This document shows positions 42,101-52,828 of a DNA stretch of 64,000 bases, piece by piece (positions within the stretch are counted from its first letter, which is position 1; the number at the start of each line of letters is the position of its first letter). The notes beneath the pieces are model-generated. The model saw nothing but the letters and a program-made list of their open reading frames with translations. It made no database searches and was not told the DNA's origin. A program made the translations under genes and the position numbers. The DNA is from Falciphora oryzae (Eukaryota; Ascomycota; Sordariomycetes; Magnaporthales; Magnaporthaceae): contig JNVV01000072.1 in NCBI GenBank assembly GCA_000733355.1, forward strand, positions 62,001-126,000, given 5' to 3'.

Positions 42101-45052
42101 GCAACACTTTCTAGATAGGCACTCGAGGGACATCATTGACGAGAGCGACGAGATCCTCAGTACAAAGTCAGAGCTTATCTACACCATGGGGTTGCAGGCC
42201 GCCGTCGACCTCGGCCCGCAGCGATGGCGCATGATCCAGAGCACCCTGGGACTCGTTGCCGAGATCGCCCCGGCCATCGGAAAGGAGCACCCAGATAGCC
42301 TGGAAGTTGGCCCCGGACTAGAGGGCCACTTTCCCCGGATCAGGGTTCTGAACGAAGCCGGGGCCGCTGTTCTCACCGACCACCTCGTCCAGCGCATCCT
42401 CAACGGGGGACTGGCTGGGTTCACGCACGTTGCAGGCCGGCAGCAGCATGTCAAGGACGCGATGCTCCGGTACATCGTGCAGCTCGAGCCGGTAGCGGAC
42501 GACGTCGCCGTCGTCGAAGCCTCGTTCGCGACCGAGGAACTGCAACGGCCCCTGTTCCTGTTGCGGGGCCTGATAGCCCACGGGGTCCTCTGGTTTGCGC
42601 TGCAGAAGCGGTGGCGCGTCAACTACGGCCGTGCCGACGACCGGAACCCCCCTACGGGGCTAGCGGTTCCCTTCCGCGCTAAGGATTCACCCGTCCCGCG
42701 GGCCGAGTTCAGCCATCCCGACGTCGTCATCATCCTAACGTGCCTCAGCTACTACTATGGCGGCCTACGCGACGACGAGCTCCTCCGCCTCATCGAGCGT
42801 CTTTTTTTCTCGGTTGGCGGTGAGAGGGAGTATCTGACCTGGGTGCAGTCAGCGCCCAATGTCATCCCTCCGGCTTTAAGCCAGCTAAGCGCCATCAACA
42901 TCCAGGATCGCGAGCATTGCATCGCTAACGTTTTCCCGCATTTGCGGCAGCTCAAAATGGCCATCGACTACTACCTGTTCAGTATCCTATTCCCCCGCGA
43001 GATGCGCGAGTACCCCCAGAAGCTGTCCGAGTCGGGATGGTCCATCGCCGCGACCAGGGCCCATCCGGCAACGGGCTTCAGCGGCACTAACGATACAAAG
43101 CACCTTTTGCCCCTAAGCATCGAGTCCCTAGATCTCAAAGAGCAGAGGCACACTAACGCCCTGGTTCTCAACCACCTCCTGCGTCCCGGGAACACAGTGC
43201 GAGACGTCCCGGCGGCCGAGCTGCCAACACCGCCAGGGCACGGCCCATCGCTGGCACTGCAGCTCCTCCGCCACGTCGTCGGCTCCGCATCGCCGATACG
43301 CGTCATCATCGACGCCGGTGCGCAGATCGTCGAGCTGGACAACGCTGAGACCGCACGCCAATGGTTGGACCTGGTGCCCGCCGCCGAGGCTAGCGCCGCC
43401 GTCTTCTTCAACAGCGATGACATGTGCGTCGTCTCGCGCGACGGCACGGCCGAGCCCTTTCTGACGTCGTCGTACGCGACCAACACAGAGTCGTGCCTCG
43501 TCTACATCGACGACGCCCACACGCGTGGCACCGATCTCCGCTTGCCCGGCGACTATCGCGCGGCCGTGACACTAGGGCCAGCGCTGACAAAGGACCGGCT
43601 AGTCCAAGGTGGTCTCCCCCGGCTCTATCTTTCTATCCCCCCCCATGTTTTTAACATCTCTCAATTATGCCCAAATTTAAATTGACCCGACCAAAACTCT
43701 AACTCAATGCTCACACGGATGTAGCGTGTATGCGGATGCGGGAGCTGGGCCACGGCCAGTCGGTCGTGTTCCTCGTGCCGGTCGAGATCAGGCAGAAGAT
43801 CACGGCGCTGCGCGGCATACCCCAGGGCGGCGACATTGAGGTGGTCGATGTGCTGGCCTGGTCCATCAGCGAGACCTGGCACGAAGCCCGCCGGCTCACG
43901 CCTCTGTGGGCGGCGCAGGGGCTACGGCATCGGCGCCAGCAACTGCTCTGGGATGAGGCCGATAAGGGGGATCACTATGAACTAAGCGGCAAGACGGCGG
44001 CGAAGTTCCTTGAGAGAGAATCTCTGACGCTGCGAGAACGATATCACATCGACCATCGCAGACACCCCCAAGCGACTCCGACCCGCGCGATCGCCGCTGC
44101 CGCCCGCGTGATCGCCGCTGCCGTCCCGGATGGCTGGCACAGTGAGGTCGCCCGGATCCGGGCGCGGTGCGAGGCCCCTGGGGTCGGCAGACAGCGACAT
44201 ACACTAGCCCTTGAGAAGGAACAGGAACGCGAGCTCCTGGCCGAGGTTGACGCCGTGGGCACGAAGACGCTGCCCCCACTAGTAGAACCTCTCAAACCAT
44301 CGCTCCACAAGGACGTCGAGGCGTTCGTCGCGACAGGTATCATCCCAGAGAACTCCCCAGCCTTCCTACCCGCCTTTAGAGCCCTCACCAGGAGCAGCAT
44401 CGCCGATTTCCTCGGAGGCTTGCGTTGGCCGCCCCGCCTCAGCCTCCTCGCAACGGCTGATTTTGGCCGCACCGTCCGCCTACCCACCGACGCGGCCAGC
44501 CGCATATCGGACCTTTACCAGCGCCCGGTCCAATGGATTGCCACGGCGCCCGCGCAGGTCGAGAACGGCGGCATGGCAGCCATCGTGCTGAGCCCTTGGG
44601 AGGCCGACGCCCTGATGCCAGCTTTCCGCGGTGGCGGCACGGCCGCCACGCTGCACCTGTTTGCGCCGCGTACCTCCCTGACCACGCGCTCGGCCGAGGA
44701 CCTGTTGCTGTACACGACGCCGGCCACGCCGCCCGGATGGCGTGCGCCGCGTGCGTTGGTTCTGACGCTGCTTCTGTTCGCGGGCCAGCTCTACCTCCGC
44801 ACGTACGACGACTACGTCGAAATGTGTCGCTTTCTAGGGGCTCTATACCGCACCAGCGCCGAGGGTGAGGAGGGTCAGACCGGCGACGGGGGGACAGGTG
44901 TATTCGGTCCCAATGCCGTTCCCTTCTTCCTCGGGCTCTTTGAACAGATCCGTCACCCGTCTGCCGACCTTTCCATCACTGATATTGGACACATCCTGGC
45001 CGGCGACGTGCTGCGGCGCTTTTATTTTTCCGGGCCGATGCGGGCTCGATAG
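36153..45052 (+). CDS. Giant DUF3638/DUF3645 helicase-like protein, C-terminal portion (N-terminus missing or in gap)
   Basis: The first visible ATG is 36153. The frame is already open at the gap edge, so the true start is uncertain. Exon 1 ends at 43608; a 116-nt intron (43609-43724, GTGGTC..GTAG) restores RLVQACMRMRELG; exon 2 ends at 45052. From 36153 this gives 2927 residues. Landmarks: PEALSAMHLTIMELWTALD (near 36300), then an Ala/Glu/Lys coiled-coil stretch (36610-37060), then WPLPKNEAAAKAVVFEVRVP. DUF3638 is at about 41460-42160 with MGEGKSSVVVP (Walker A-like, 41577) and DIIDESDEIL (Walker B-like, 42132). DUF3645 is at about 42570-42770 (FSHPDVVIILTCLSYYYGG). VYIDDAHTRGTDL lies near 43500. 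The motifs recall SecA/DEAD motors. Databases often label the family ubiquitinyl hydrolase; I see no support here. The usual DUF6606 start is absent. Confidence 0.85.
36610..37060 (+). repeat. Ala-rich imperfect repeat in the giant gene
   Basis: About 150 residues of A/E/K/R with repeated AAKAAKAAK units, predicted to be long helix or coiled coil. Family members have a shorter Glu/Lys-rich helix here (from memory). Confidence 0.7.
38694..38774 (+). repeat. 27-bp in-frame tandem repeat, three copies
   Basis: Encodes VVRSEKxRL three times, the third ending in DGT. Units are nearly identical in DNA. Confidence 0.92.
40050..40139 (+). repeat. 45-bp in-frame tandem repeat, two copies
   Basis: Encodes TNCRIDRTTSGNLAL then TNRRIGRTTSGNLAL. 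Confidence 0.92.
40740..40877 (+). repeat. 69-bp in-frame tandem repeat, two copies
   Basis: Each copy encodes DMARFEHEQ followed by about 14 further residues; the copies differ at few sites. Confidence 0.9.
42018..42089 (+). repeat. 18-bp in-frame tandem repeat, four diverged copies
   Basis: Encodes TKTQGT, TKTQDV, KKTRCA and KKTADA in succession, inside the DUF3638 region. Confidence 0.8.
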
Positions 45053-45549
45053 GTTTCTGTCTTTCACCTTTTGCAACAACGGAGAGTCGGAGACACAGCA
45101 CGGATAGCAGCACGAGCTTACCTGGGGACTGTCCGTTGTGGGTCCCCTCCGAGAGGGGAGTAAAAAAATCAGGTTTGCACAAAAACTCCGGCTTACAGAT
45201 CTGCCGCCAAATAAGCCAGGCAATCTGTGCAGGAAAGTTTAATCGCGAATAAAACAACAACCAAAAAGCTTAAGGAAATATAAGTCGTAGAAAAGGAACG
45301 AACAGAGCGGGGAGATTTTATTGAAATAGGATATCTGGCCTGAATACGTGTATTTTTGCGGGTGAATTCTAGGATTTGTAGTCGCTTTTGATATACGTCC
45401 CCTAACGATTAACAGTCGCTAATAGGCCAGATTTGCATTTAGAGATTTGAAAATTGGTGCAATCTCTTTTTAGGACCTAATCCCCTAATAAAAGGGGTTG
45501 ATCGTAATCGAAATCCAGGTTTGGGTCCCGGATTTAGGGCCGAGGCCGG

Positions 45550-45843
45550 TGTAACAAGGGGTCAAAGACGGCTTGGAGAAAGAATCTCTAGATTGCAGAT
45601 AATCTTTCTATGGGCTCAAGAGATGCTTGAGGAGGGAGGAATCTTTCGTGAAGGACATAGGAGATGGCAGGGTTTATATAGACCCTTTGTGATCGTGCGA
45701 AGTATCGAGTACATGATTCACACTGCCTTCCGACCTTCACCGCTTGGCCTTAGGGCCGCTGACCGCCTATGCGGGTCTTCGAACCTCCGTAAGGCCGACT
45801 CGTGATGCCGACTAGTTAGGTCCACGGGTTCTTCCGTGTGACA
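45550..45843 (-). mobile_element. Solo LTR of the younger gypsy family (294 bp)
   Basis: TGTAACAAGGGG..CCGTGTGACA, alignable along its length with 8761-9045 but more diverged in the middle. GCCGG flanks both sides (45545-45549 and 45844-45848). Strand follows the orientation of the intact nested element. Confidence 0.92.
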
Positions 45844-48110
45844 GCCGGCCCTCTGGGCTACCCACTTGGGGATAGGGCGAACTAGGCGGCAACGGAGGTG
45901 AAAACTTTATTAAAGGGTCGTCGTTTTGGGCCAAAGGATCCAGCAGATCAGCGAGGGCTTGATCCTCCTTTATTAAAGGCCGGTAACCCCACGGATCCGG
46001 CTGGGCAGGCGTTTGGGTGCAGATATCGATAAATACGTCGTTACCGAGGATTACGTCGGTTAGAGGCTTGCCGGTAACCCTTTTGCTCGTATTTATTACC
46101 TAATTAGCGTCCTTTTCGCCCTTTAGGCGTCATTTTTTGTTATTAGGTTGAAAGGCAATAAATTCGGCGCTAAATCTGACGAGGTCGAGATATTGAGCCT
46201 TCGTTACTTTTCGGCTTTGAAAGGTTTTGTTAGCGGTGCGCCAGGCGGCCTCGTGCTTTTGTTATTGCTTCCGTAAAAGCTTTTTAAACTTTCGCTAGGC
46301 CTTTTTCGCCTTTTTAGCCCTTTTTTTGCGGCGGCGGTCCTTTTTTCGCGCCCGTATTTCGACGAACACTATTGGAGTAGCGAACTGCTTATTTAACGAC
46401 TTGATTGTGCGGCGGATCCGCTAATCTGAAAGGCGTTTAAGCCGGGCGTTTCTTTTTTGGCGCTCCGTTTCGGCATTGCGTTGGAAAAGGATCGCCTCGT
46501 TTGTGGCCGCGGAAAAAGATTTTAACCCGCGGCGCGTAAGCGAGCTTATAAGGGCCGTAAAATGGCCGTATTTGGTACGTAAACTTTTTGCGGTATATTT
46601 AGCGGCATCGTAACGAGAATCCGATAGCAGGGCCTCCGGTAGGCGCTGGGTTTGGGTCGCGATTTTGTTGCCGGTAAGCCGGTTAAGGACCCGGGCCGGG
46701 TTGAGAGGCTAAATGCCGCTATTTTTAAATCCGGTAATAACGTGCTTTTTGGTAAAAGCAGCCCCTCAAATGCGCTAAGGTAGGCTTTGGTTATTAGCTA
46801 ATTTGTACGGGATCTAAAGCATAGGAAAACCCTACCCCGAAAGCCATTACAAAGTCGGTGCGCGTAAATTTTACGTCGCCTTCGCGCACCTTTTCGAATA
46901 GGACCTTTTAATGCTCGTTTTTAAAAAGCGAGAAAACGCTAACGTTTATGGGCTGCATTTGATGCGACGAATGCGCCGGTAGGCTGACCAATTGGATATT
47001 AAACCGCAGGCAATAGTCGATTATTTCGATCGAAAAGTGCCCGGTAAAGCCGTCGAAAATCAGCTAGCGCTAAATCCGTTTGCCGTAGTCCTTTTGGCGG
47101 GTGCCCTTTCGATAGTCTTCCTAATCGAACGGATTTATTAGAAAGTCGAATTTGGTATTGGCAAAGTAGCTAAACCAATCCTTTAAAAACGGGCTTTTTA
47201 AAGCTTGTACCCCCGCGATTAGCGGTTAAAAAAGGCGGTTGAAGATACGGATTTAGGCGAGGGTGATTTTTTGGTTCGAAAAGCCGGTAGGTGACCGCAT
47301 AAAAGCAGTATCGCCGGGTAGATTTGCCTTTTCCCATTCTGCTAACAGCTATTGTTTAAAGATACAAAAGGGCGGAAAAAAGTTACCGATAGCGTTACCG
47401 GCCCCTACCAACGTGCAGGACTCTTTATTAGCCGGGTCGACGGAGTGCGGCTTTGCGTGCTTTTTTTTAGTTACAACCACGACTTTAATCCGGCCGTTAC
47501 GCACGCCTATCCGGCACCTTACTTCGTTTGCGTTCCAAACCGCGGAAGCCGTCATTTCCTGCTTAGCCGCCATCCTTTCCAACCTTTAATACCAACGCCT
47601 AACGTCGTCAGGCTGGATTTTAAACCCTAGCCTGCTCGCTTTAATAGGGCGAATACCAATTTTTCGAAACTCGGGGTAGTTCCTTTTCCAAGCGGGATAC
47701 CAATTCCTATTGATTTCGGATAACGCAAAAGGGTTACAGCGAGCGCGGAAAAGGGTCGCCGCCGTTACTATCTCGTCTTTAGTGGCCGGCCGGCCGGCCC
47801 GTTCAAACTGTACAACGTACGCGACTACCGCAGCATCCTCAGCCTCGGTCAGCGTGCAAAGGCGGCCCTAGGGCAGGTAGGAAAGGTCAGGCCTCCCAAC
47901 CGACTGCAAGGACCTAACGTGCCGCCCTACAAAGGAGTAGGGCACCTTTACGCGCGCGCAGAAGGCACGGAGTCCCTCCAACGGCGCGTTCTTGGGAAAG
48001 GCGCATCTACGTGCCAAATAGGCGCGTTTTTGGCCTGCCTGCAAAATTTGCACGTATTGCCGTGCAGCCCTGATCGCGGGCGACTCCCTGATATCCTTAT
48101 CTCCCGGCAT
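45844..48110 (-). pseudogene. Pogo-like (DDE_1) transposase relic
   Basis: From 48110 leftwards: an N-terminal helix-turn-helix region (RVKVPYSFVGRHVRSLQSV), then LTEAEDAAVVAYVVQFERAG and YPAWKRNYPEF (CENP-B-like). Next are WNANEVRCRIGV, CTLVGAGNAIGNFFPPFCIF and LPGDTAFMRSPTGFSN, then LIFDGFTGHFSIEIIDYC with SLPAHSSHQMQPINVSVF (catalytic region, near 47080-46950). A Lys/Arg-rich tail reaches the solo LTR. Stops occur throughout the second half. It is inactive, but its sequence is better preserved than the pogo element at 32405. Confidence 0.87.
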
Positions 48111-48274
48111 TTTTACTTGTAAGTGCGTTGGCAGGCAAAAAAGTGCAATTCAAACTGATTAAAATACGCGTCGCGGCTAATTTCTATAACAGATCTGTGG
48201 GCCGGAGTTTTTGTGCAAATCTTGTTTTTTTACTCCCCTCTCAGAGGGGACCCACAACGGACAGTCCCCAGGTA

Positions 48275-49226
48275 CATCCTAGTATAGTTGGTGTTGGTCC
48301 CACTGGCCCGCAGGGCCAATACGCTACGGGCCCATCCTTTTCCTCTGGTAGATCGTCCACTAGTTTGCTGTTGCATGCGATGCAGGATTTGATTAGTCAA
48401 GTGCACGGACGTGTTGGGCAGGACGCGTTGCGGGCAAAATTTTGCGGGAAATCTGTCCAGGCGGGCATGGCGCATCATCAATCAGACAGATCAATCAATC
48501 AATCCAATCAGATCAATTCATTCTCGTTACGCTGTGCAACATTTGCTCCCCGTACATCCAGCGAATCCACCACCAGCAAGACCAGCAACGCAACTCGAAA
48601 CGTGGTCGTACCATCCGTCTGGTCGTGCCGCCTGGGGCCAAGCGACCGAGCCGGAGCCCCACATCGGAACGGCACCGGGTCCCATGTGCCGCCATGCGCC
48701 GCCTTCCCATGCGCCACCGTCCTGGCTCCCCCCACTGTCCATCGCTGAAGACCGACCTATGCCGCTACATTTATAGTGTGAGAATCGGCAAACTTGAGCA
48801 CTGACGGCAAACTTGAGGACCAGGAAATCTGAACTTGCTTGAGCAATCGGCACCTTCTTACCTTCGCAACAACTTGCATCAGCTAGACTAAATCTTTTCG
48901 ATTTATCCAACTTTCCTTGTGGACTTCCCTTCGCCAAACCTCAACAATGGACTCAAAAATCGAGTTCTCTTTGCATGATATCTTAAATACAACGCCTAAT
49001 TATCCGCTATCCCCTAAATTATACTCGATTGTGAGGGCTCCTATCCAAACCGCTGGCCTCCGTTACTTTACCAACTGCGATCACCTTGCACTAAGATTCG
49101 GCATTGAAGAGTTTCCCCTCGACACTCTTGTTACGATCGAGGGAGATTTCGGAGCAATGTCTTCGGACCAACATACCCTCTCTAACGTACATTATAAGCG
49201 AGGGCCGCATATAAGCGAGCGCCGAC
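48275..49226. other. Region between the transposon and the transporter relic
   Basis: An ATG at about 48947 opens roughly 85 codons (MDSKIEFSLHDILNTTP..) that resemble no family I know before running out of frame into the transporter remnant. It may be a chance frame. No other gene seen. Confidence 0.3.
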
Positions 49227-50190
49227 TGCTTCAGGGGCGCGGGCCTGCGCAGGACGGAGTGCACCGTCGGGGCGTGGGCGTGCCAGCAGCTGTGCGGGAG
49301 CGCGTTCATGAGCTACTCGACTTACTTCTTCCAGCAGGCCGGGATCCCCGTCTCGGCGAGCTTCAGCCTGACCATGGGCTAGTACGCCATCAATACGGGC
49401 GGCGTTGTCATCGCGCGGCTGCTCATGGGCTCGTTTGGGGTCGGCAGGCGGTGCGTTTCTTCCTTTGGTCTGGTCATTCTTTTTATGCAACGAAAAAAGG
49501 TTTGCTGACGTGCCATTTGCTCGTAACAGAACCTTGTACCTGTGGGGAGCCGTCTGGATGTTCGTGGTGCTCATGCTGGTCGGCGGCGTGGGCGAGCTGG
49601 GCACGACGACAGCCTCCCGGGCGGCCAGGTCGATGCTGCTCGTGTGGGTCCATCAGCTACCAGTTCACGGTCGGGACCATTTGCTACTCGCTCGCGACCG
49701 AGTACCCGTCGCGCCAGCTGCTCATCAAGACGCTCAACCTCGGCCTCGCGACATACTGCATCCTCAACATCGTCAAGGGCTCCTTCATGCCCTACATGCT
49801 CAACCCGACCGCCTGGAACCGGAAGTCGCGCACCGCCTTCTTCTGGGCGAGCCTTGATTTGCTCGTCATTGTTTGGGTCTACTTCCGACTGCCCGAGCCG
49901 ACGGGGTTCACGTATGCCGAGCCGGATAGTGTGAGTGGTGGTGTTTTCCTTTCCCACGACCCTGCTAAATTGCTCGGGTTTTTTTTTGGAGCTGACGATC
50001 GTTGTGTCCGTTCCTCTGCTTGCAGCTCTTCGAACTCGGCGTCCCCGCCCGCAAGTCCCAGTCGGTGGGCATCGATGTGTTCCGCAAGAACGACGAGCGC
50101 CTCAACGTCGCCAAGGACGCCGTGGCCCGCGCGCAGCTGGGGTTCGCTGCCGGGGAGAAGCCGGAGGTGGAGGCTCGTGAGAAGGCGTGA
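49227..50190 (+). pseudogene. MFS sugar (alpha-glucoside type) transporter, 5'-truncated and broken
   Basis: Only the second half of a sugar permease remains: DCFRGAGLRRTECT, QQLCGSAFMSYSTYFFQQAG, then a TAG at 49380-49382 where Gln is expected (SLTMG*YAIN). Intron 49451-49529 joins GVGRR to TLYLWG. A frameshift near 49650 follows. Then come SISYQFTVGTICYSLATEYP, a segment ending PYMLNPTAWN, and intron 49931-50025, leading to LFELGVPARKSQSVGIDVF and the C-terminus at 50190. The PSR in EYPSR and the ARKF-like end are MFS sugar-porter marks of the maltose/alpha-glucoside permease type. The first six membrane helices are absent. Confidence 0.82.
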
Positions 50191-50378
50191 TTGGATTGGG
50201 TATTCTGGTTTTTGTGACGAGACACCTCTGCCCACCCTCCGCTTGTACATCTTCGAATAGGCAGACCCAACACTAAATACTAGTAAACATTACTCCCGCT
50301 CTGGCGTTACACCTCCACACGACGAGTCCACTGTTTAGAATCCCAGCCCCTCCAGCAGCGCAGCGAATCGTAACCAGG

Positions 50379-51318
50379 TCACTCGTCCGGAATGGTGGGC
50401 GCCTCCATATTGTGGCCCATGTTCCAGCACTTCCCGTTGGGGTTGCCGCCGCCCACGGGCGGGGTCAGCGTGCTGGGCCAGTAGGTGACGGGCGGCTCGT
50501 TGCAGTTGGCGTAGGCCGAGATGGCGCTCCAGCCCGACACGTCGCGGTACTCGCCGCTCGACGTCTTTTGGAAGTAGGCGACGAAGTGGTTCTTGCAGCA
50601 CGAGTTGGCCATGGTGAGCGCGAGCTTGAGATGGTCCATGGTCTCGACGGTGATGTTTTTCCTCATGGGCTGTATTTACCAAGTGCTTGCGCGTTAGTCC
50701 CTGGCTTGGTTGCGATTGGGAACGACACGAGGTCGTTCGTGCGTCGCACATGTACAGCCCTGAGGTGTTCCAGCACTTGATGCGCGTGCACGTCTTGGCC
50801 GGCATGGTAAAGTTCTTCTCCCACTCCTTGGGCATCTCGTCGGGGATCTTCTTGATCAGCTTTTTGGCGTTGGGGCGACTGCCCGTGTCATAGAGCCCGC
50901 AATATTTGGCTGGATGACACCGGGTCGGGCAAAAGCGTCGATACAGAAGGGTTAGCAGATGTCCCAAAACCGATACGGATGGATCTGGCGGGAAGCCAGC
51001 AGCAGGGAGTTTTGCAGTGTTTAACGAGAGACAAATAGGAGAATACGGCGACCGACTTCCATTGAGCGTCGGCCTTTCCACCCTCTTCGGCCACGTTTCT
51101 AGAGGAGGGTGTTTGTCCGCCCGAGCAGCCAGGTCGAGGCTTCGGGAGGAGCCGTTGAACCCTTGGAGGTAGCCGGCAGGAGCATCGGTGAACTTGGAGT
51201 CGAATGGGCCGACAGTGTTGTCCGCATTCCACGAATCAACCGGTAGGACACCGACGGGCGTTGCTGAAACACCAGCAGAGGCCCGTGGCGAGGGCACGAT
51301 ATCCAAGGATGAAACGCA
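50379..51318 (-). CDS. Small Cys-rich secreted-like protein (exon structure uncertain)
   Basis: The conserved-looking part reads AKTCTRIKCWNTSGLYMCDA (around 50800-50745), then after an intron of about 60-67 nt (GTGTCG.., branch GACTAAC) KNITVETMDHLKLALTMAN, CCKNHFVAYF, SGWSAISAYANC and CWNMGHNMEAP to the stop at 50379. The spacing of Cys resembles fungal small secreted proteins with a CxxxxC..C..C pattern (from memory). A possible signal peptide, MRFILGYRALATGLCWC, starts at 51318, but the frame between it and the conserved part does not join cleanly. Either further introns or a frameshift is involved. Function unknown. Confidence 0.5.
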
Positions 51319-52828
51319 TAGCGATGATTTTGCCTAGCAGGGAATGGGTCGAGGTCCGAGATCTTTCTTGTGGTCTTTCTCTCCATGCTGAGTCTTGACA
51401 GAACTCGGGTGCGTGTGAGAAAACCGAGACAAGGTGTTTTTTTTTTTTTTTTTTTTTTTTCAAATGGATGTCACCATCCCGCATCTTTTCGATTTCGCGG
51501 CGCCAGATCCAATCGGGTGGCTTCCACGCTGACGAAAGGTTATACGTAAAATCCATCGAGCCAATATTCAGGGGCGTTCGTAGCCTTTCGCGGGCCAGAA
51601 CTGGCCGAGGACGGCTATTTTTTTACCCCACGCGTTAAATCTGCAGCTCACCGGATAACAATGTTCGGCACCGTATGAGAGGTGTTGTGTGGTCAATAGA
51701 CTGCCAGACGACTGACACCATTGAGGCCATCGGTGGATCAGCATCGCGAGACAGTTTTCTTGCGCCAGTGACCAAGTCACAACATTTCGTGCAGCAGTAG
51801 TATGTCGGTACCCGTAGATGCATCCGTGGCGTCCTTTATCTTCGTAGCTGGCCGCCGATTACAGTTGCGGGCTGAGAAATGTTATCTGCACAACCCGAAG
51901 ACGAGCGACAGCGGGGTGTCCTTTTCCGGCCTCCCTGTCCTGGGCGCCTGAGCCCTCGGCCGCCCATTGAGGCCAACCCCGGATCAATACCAGAGTTCTG
52001 GGCAGCACTGGAAGAGCGGGATGGAGGATATCTAAAGATCTGATGGCTGGTTTGCGCTTTGAACCTGTCCAGCCAATTTGGAATCGCCTTGGGTATGTGA
52101 TTTCTCCGATATTTAGTACCCATCAACTTGGTACGAGCATTGTTATCTTTACGACAAAGCAATGACGGAAAAGCGACGACGATAAACGGAAAACCCCAAC
52201 ACGCAACGAGAGAATTGGGGCTGGGGAGGTCGGAAAAGCGCACGGGAGAGCCATCCAGCGGCTCCACCCCGCCTGCAACTGCCCGCTCTTGGTCGTCGGC
52301 ACTCGCCCCAGCCCCCACGCCTCAGGTCTAACGAGATATACTGAAAGACCAGCAGTGTGCGTCCTTCTCCGAAGGGTCCCCGAGTCGCAACCGCGGCCGC
52401 CAGCAAACTCGCCCCATTTCCCCAGACTGCTTGGCCCACATACCCGCGCGGAGAACCCTGCCCGTGTTTGCGGGGGAGGAGCTCGGATGGCTCCATACCC
52501 CCACTCCAGCCGGCATTCCCTGAGTCCCTCCTCTCCCCTGAGGTCAGCCAGTGGTCGGTTTCCTAGCCAGTGTCGGCCCTGCGATACCACCAGTCCATCA
52601 GCCGCCCGAAAGAGACGAGATCAGAAAGGGCGATGGTTCCTCGGAATTCACTCCGGGGCCCACCATGGCATGGTTATATAGGAGGTCCATGGACCAACTT
52701 TTGCATCTTGTTTTGGGCCTGACTGGCAGGCGGCAAGAGCTCCTTCCTTCTGCCTCGTCTAGTTGTCCCCTTTCCGAACCGTCGCACAACCACCCAACCT
52801 GCCGCAGGAGCACGACGAGGCATCCAAA
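51319..52828. other. Intergenic region
   Basis: A run of about 25 T lies near 51436-51460. Overlapping frames at 52100-52700 occur on both strands and look like chance in GC-rich DNA. It contains the promoter of the transporter that follows. Confidence 0.5.

Larger units (their letters stand above)
45121..48272 (-). mobile_element. Second pogo-like DNA transposon, split by a solo LTR
   Basis: Inverted ends of about 85 bp (CCTGGGGACTGTCCGTTGTG and its complement) with TA on both sides (45119-45120 and 48273-48274). Without the solo LTR it is about 2.85 kb. The minus-strand transposase fills the interior. It lies 68 bp after the giant gene's stop codon, so it probably cut that gene's 3' untranslated region. 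Confidence 0.9.
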
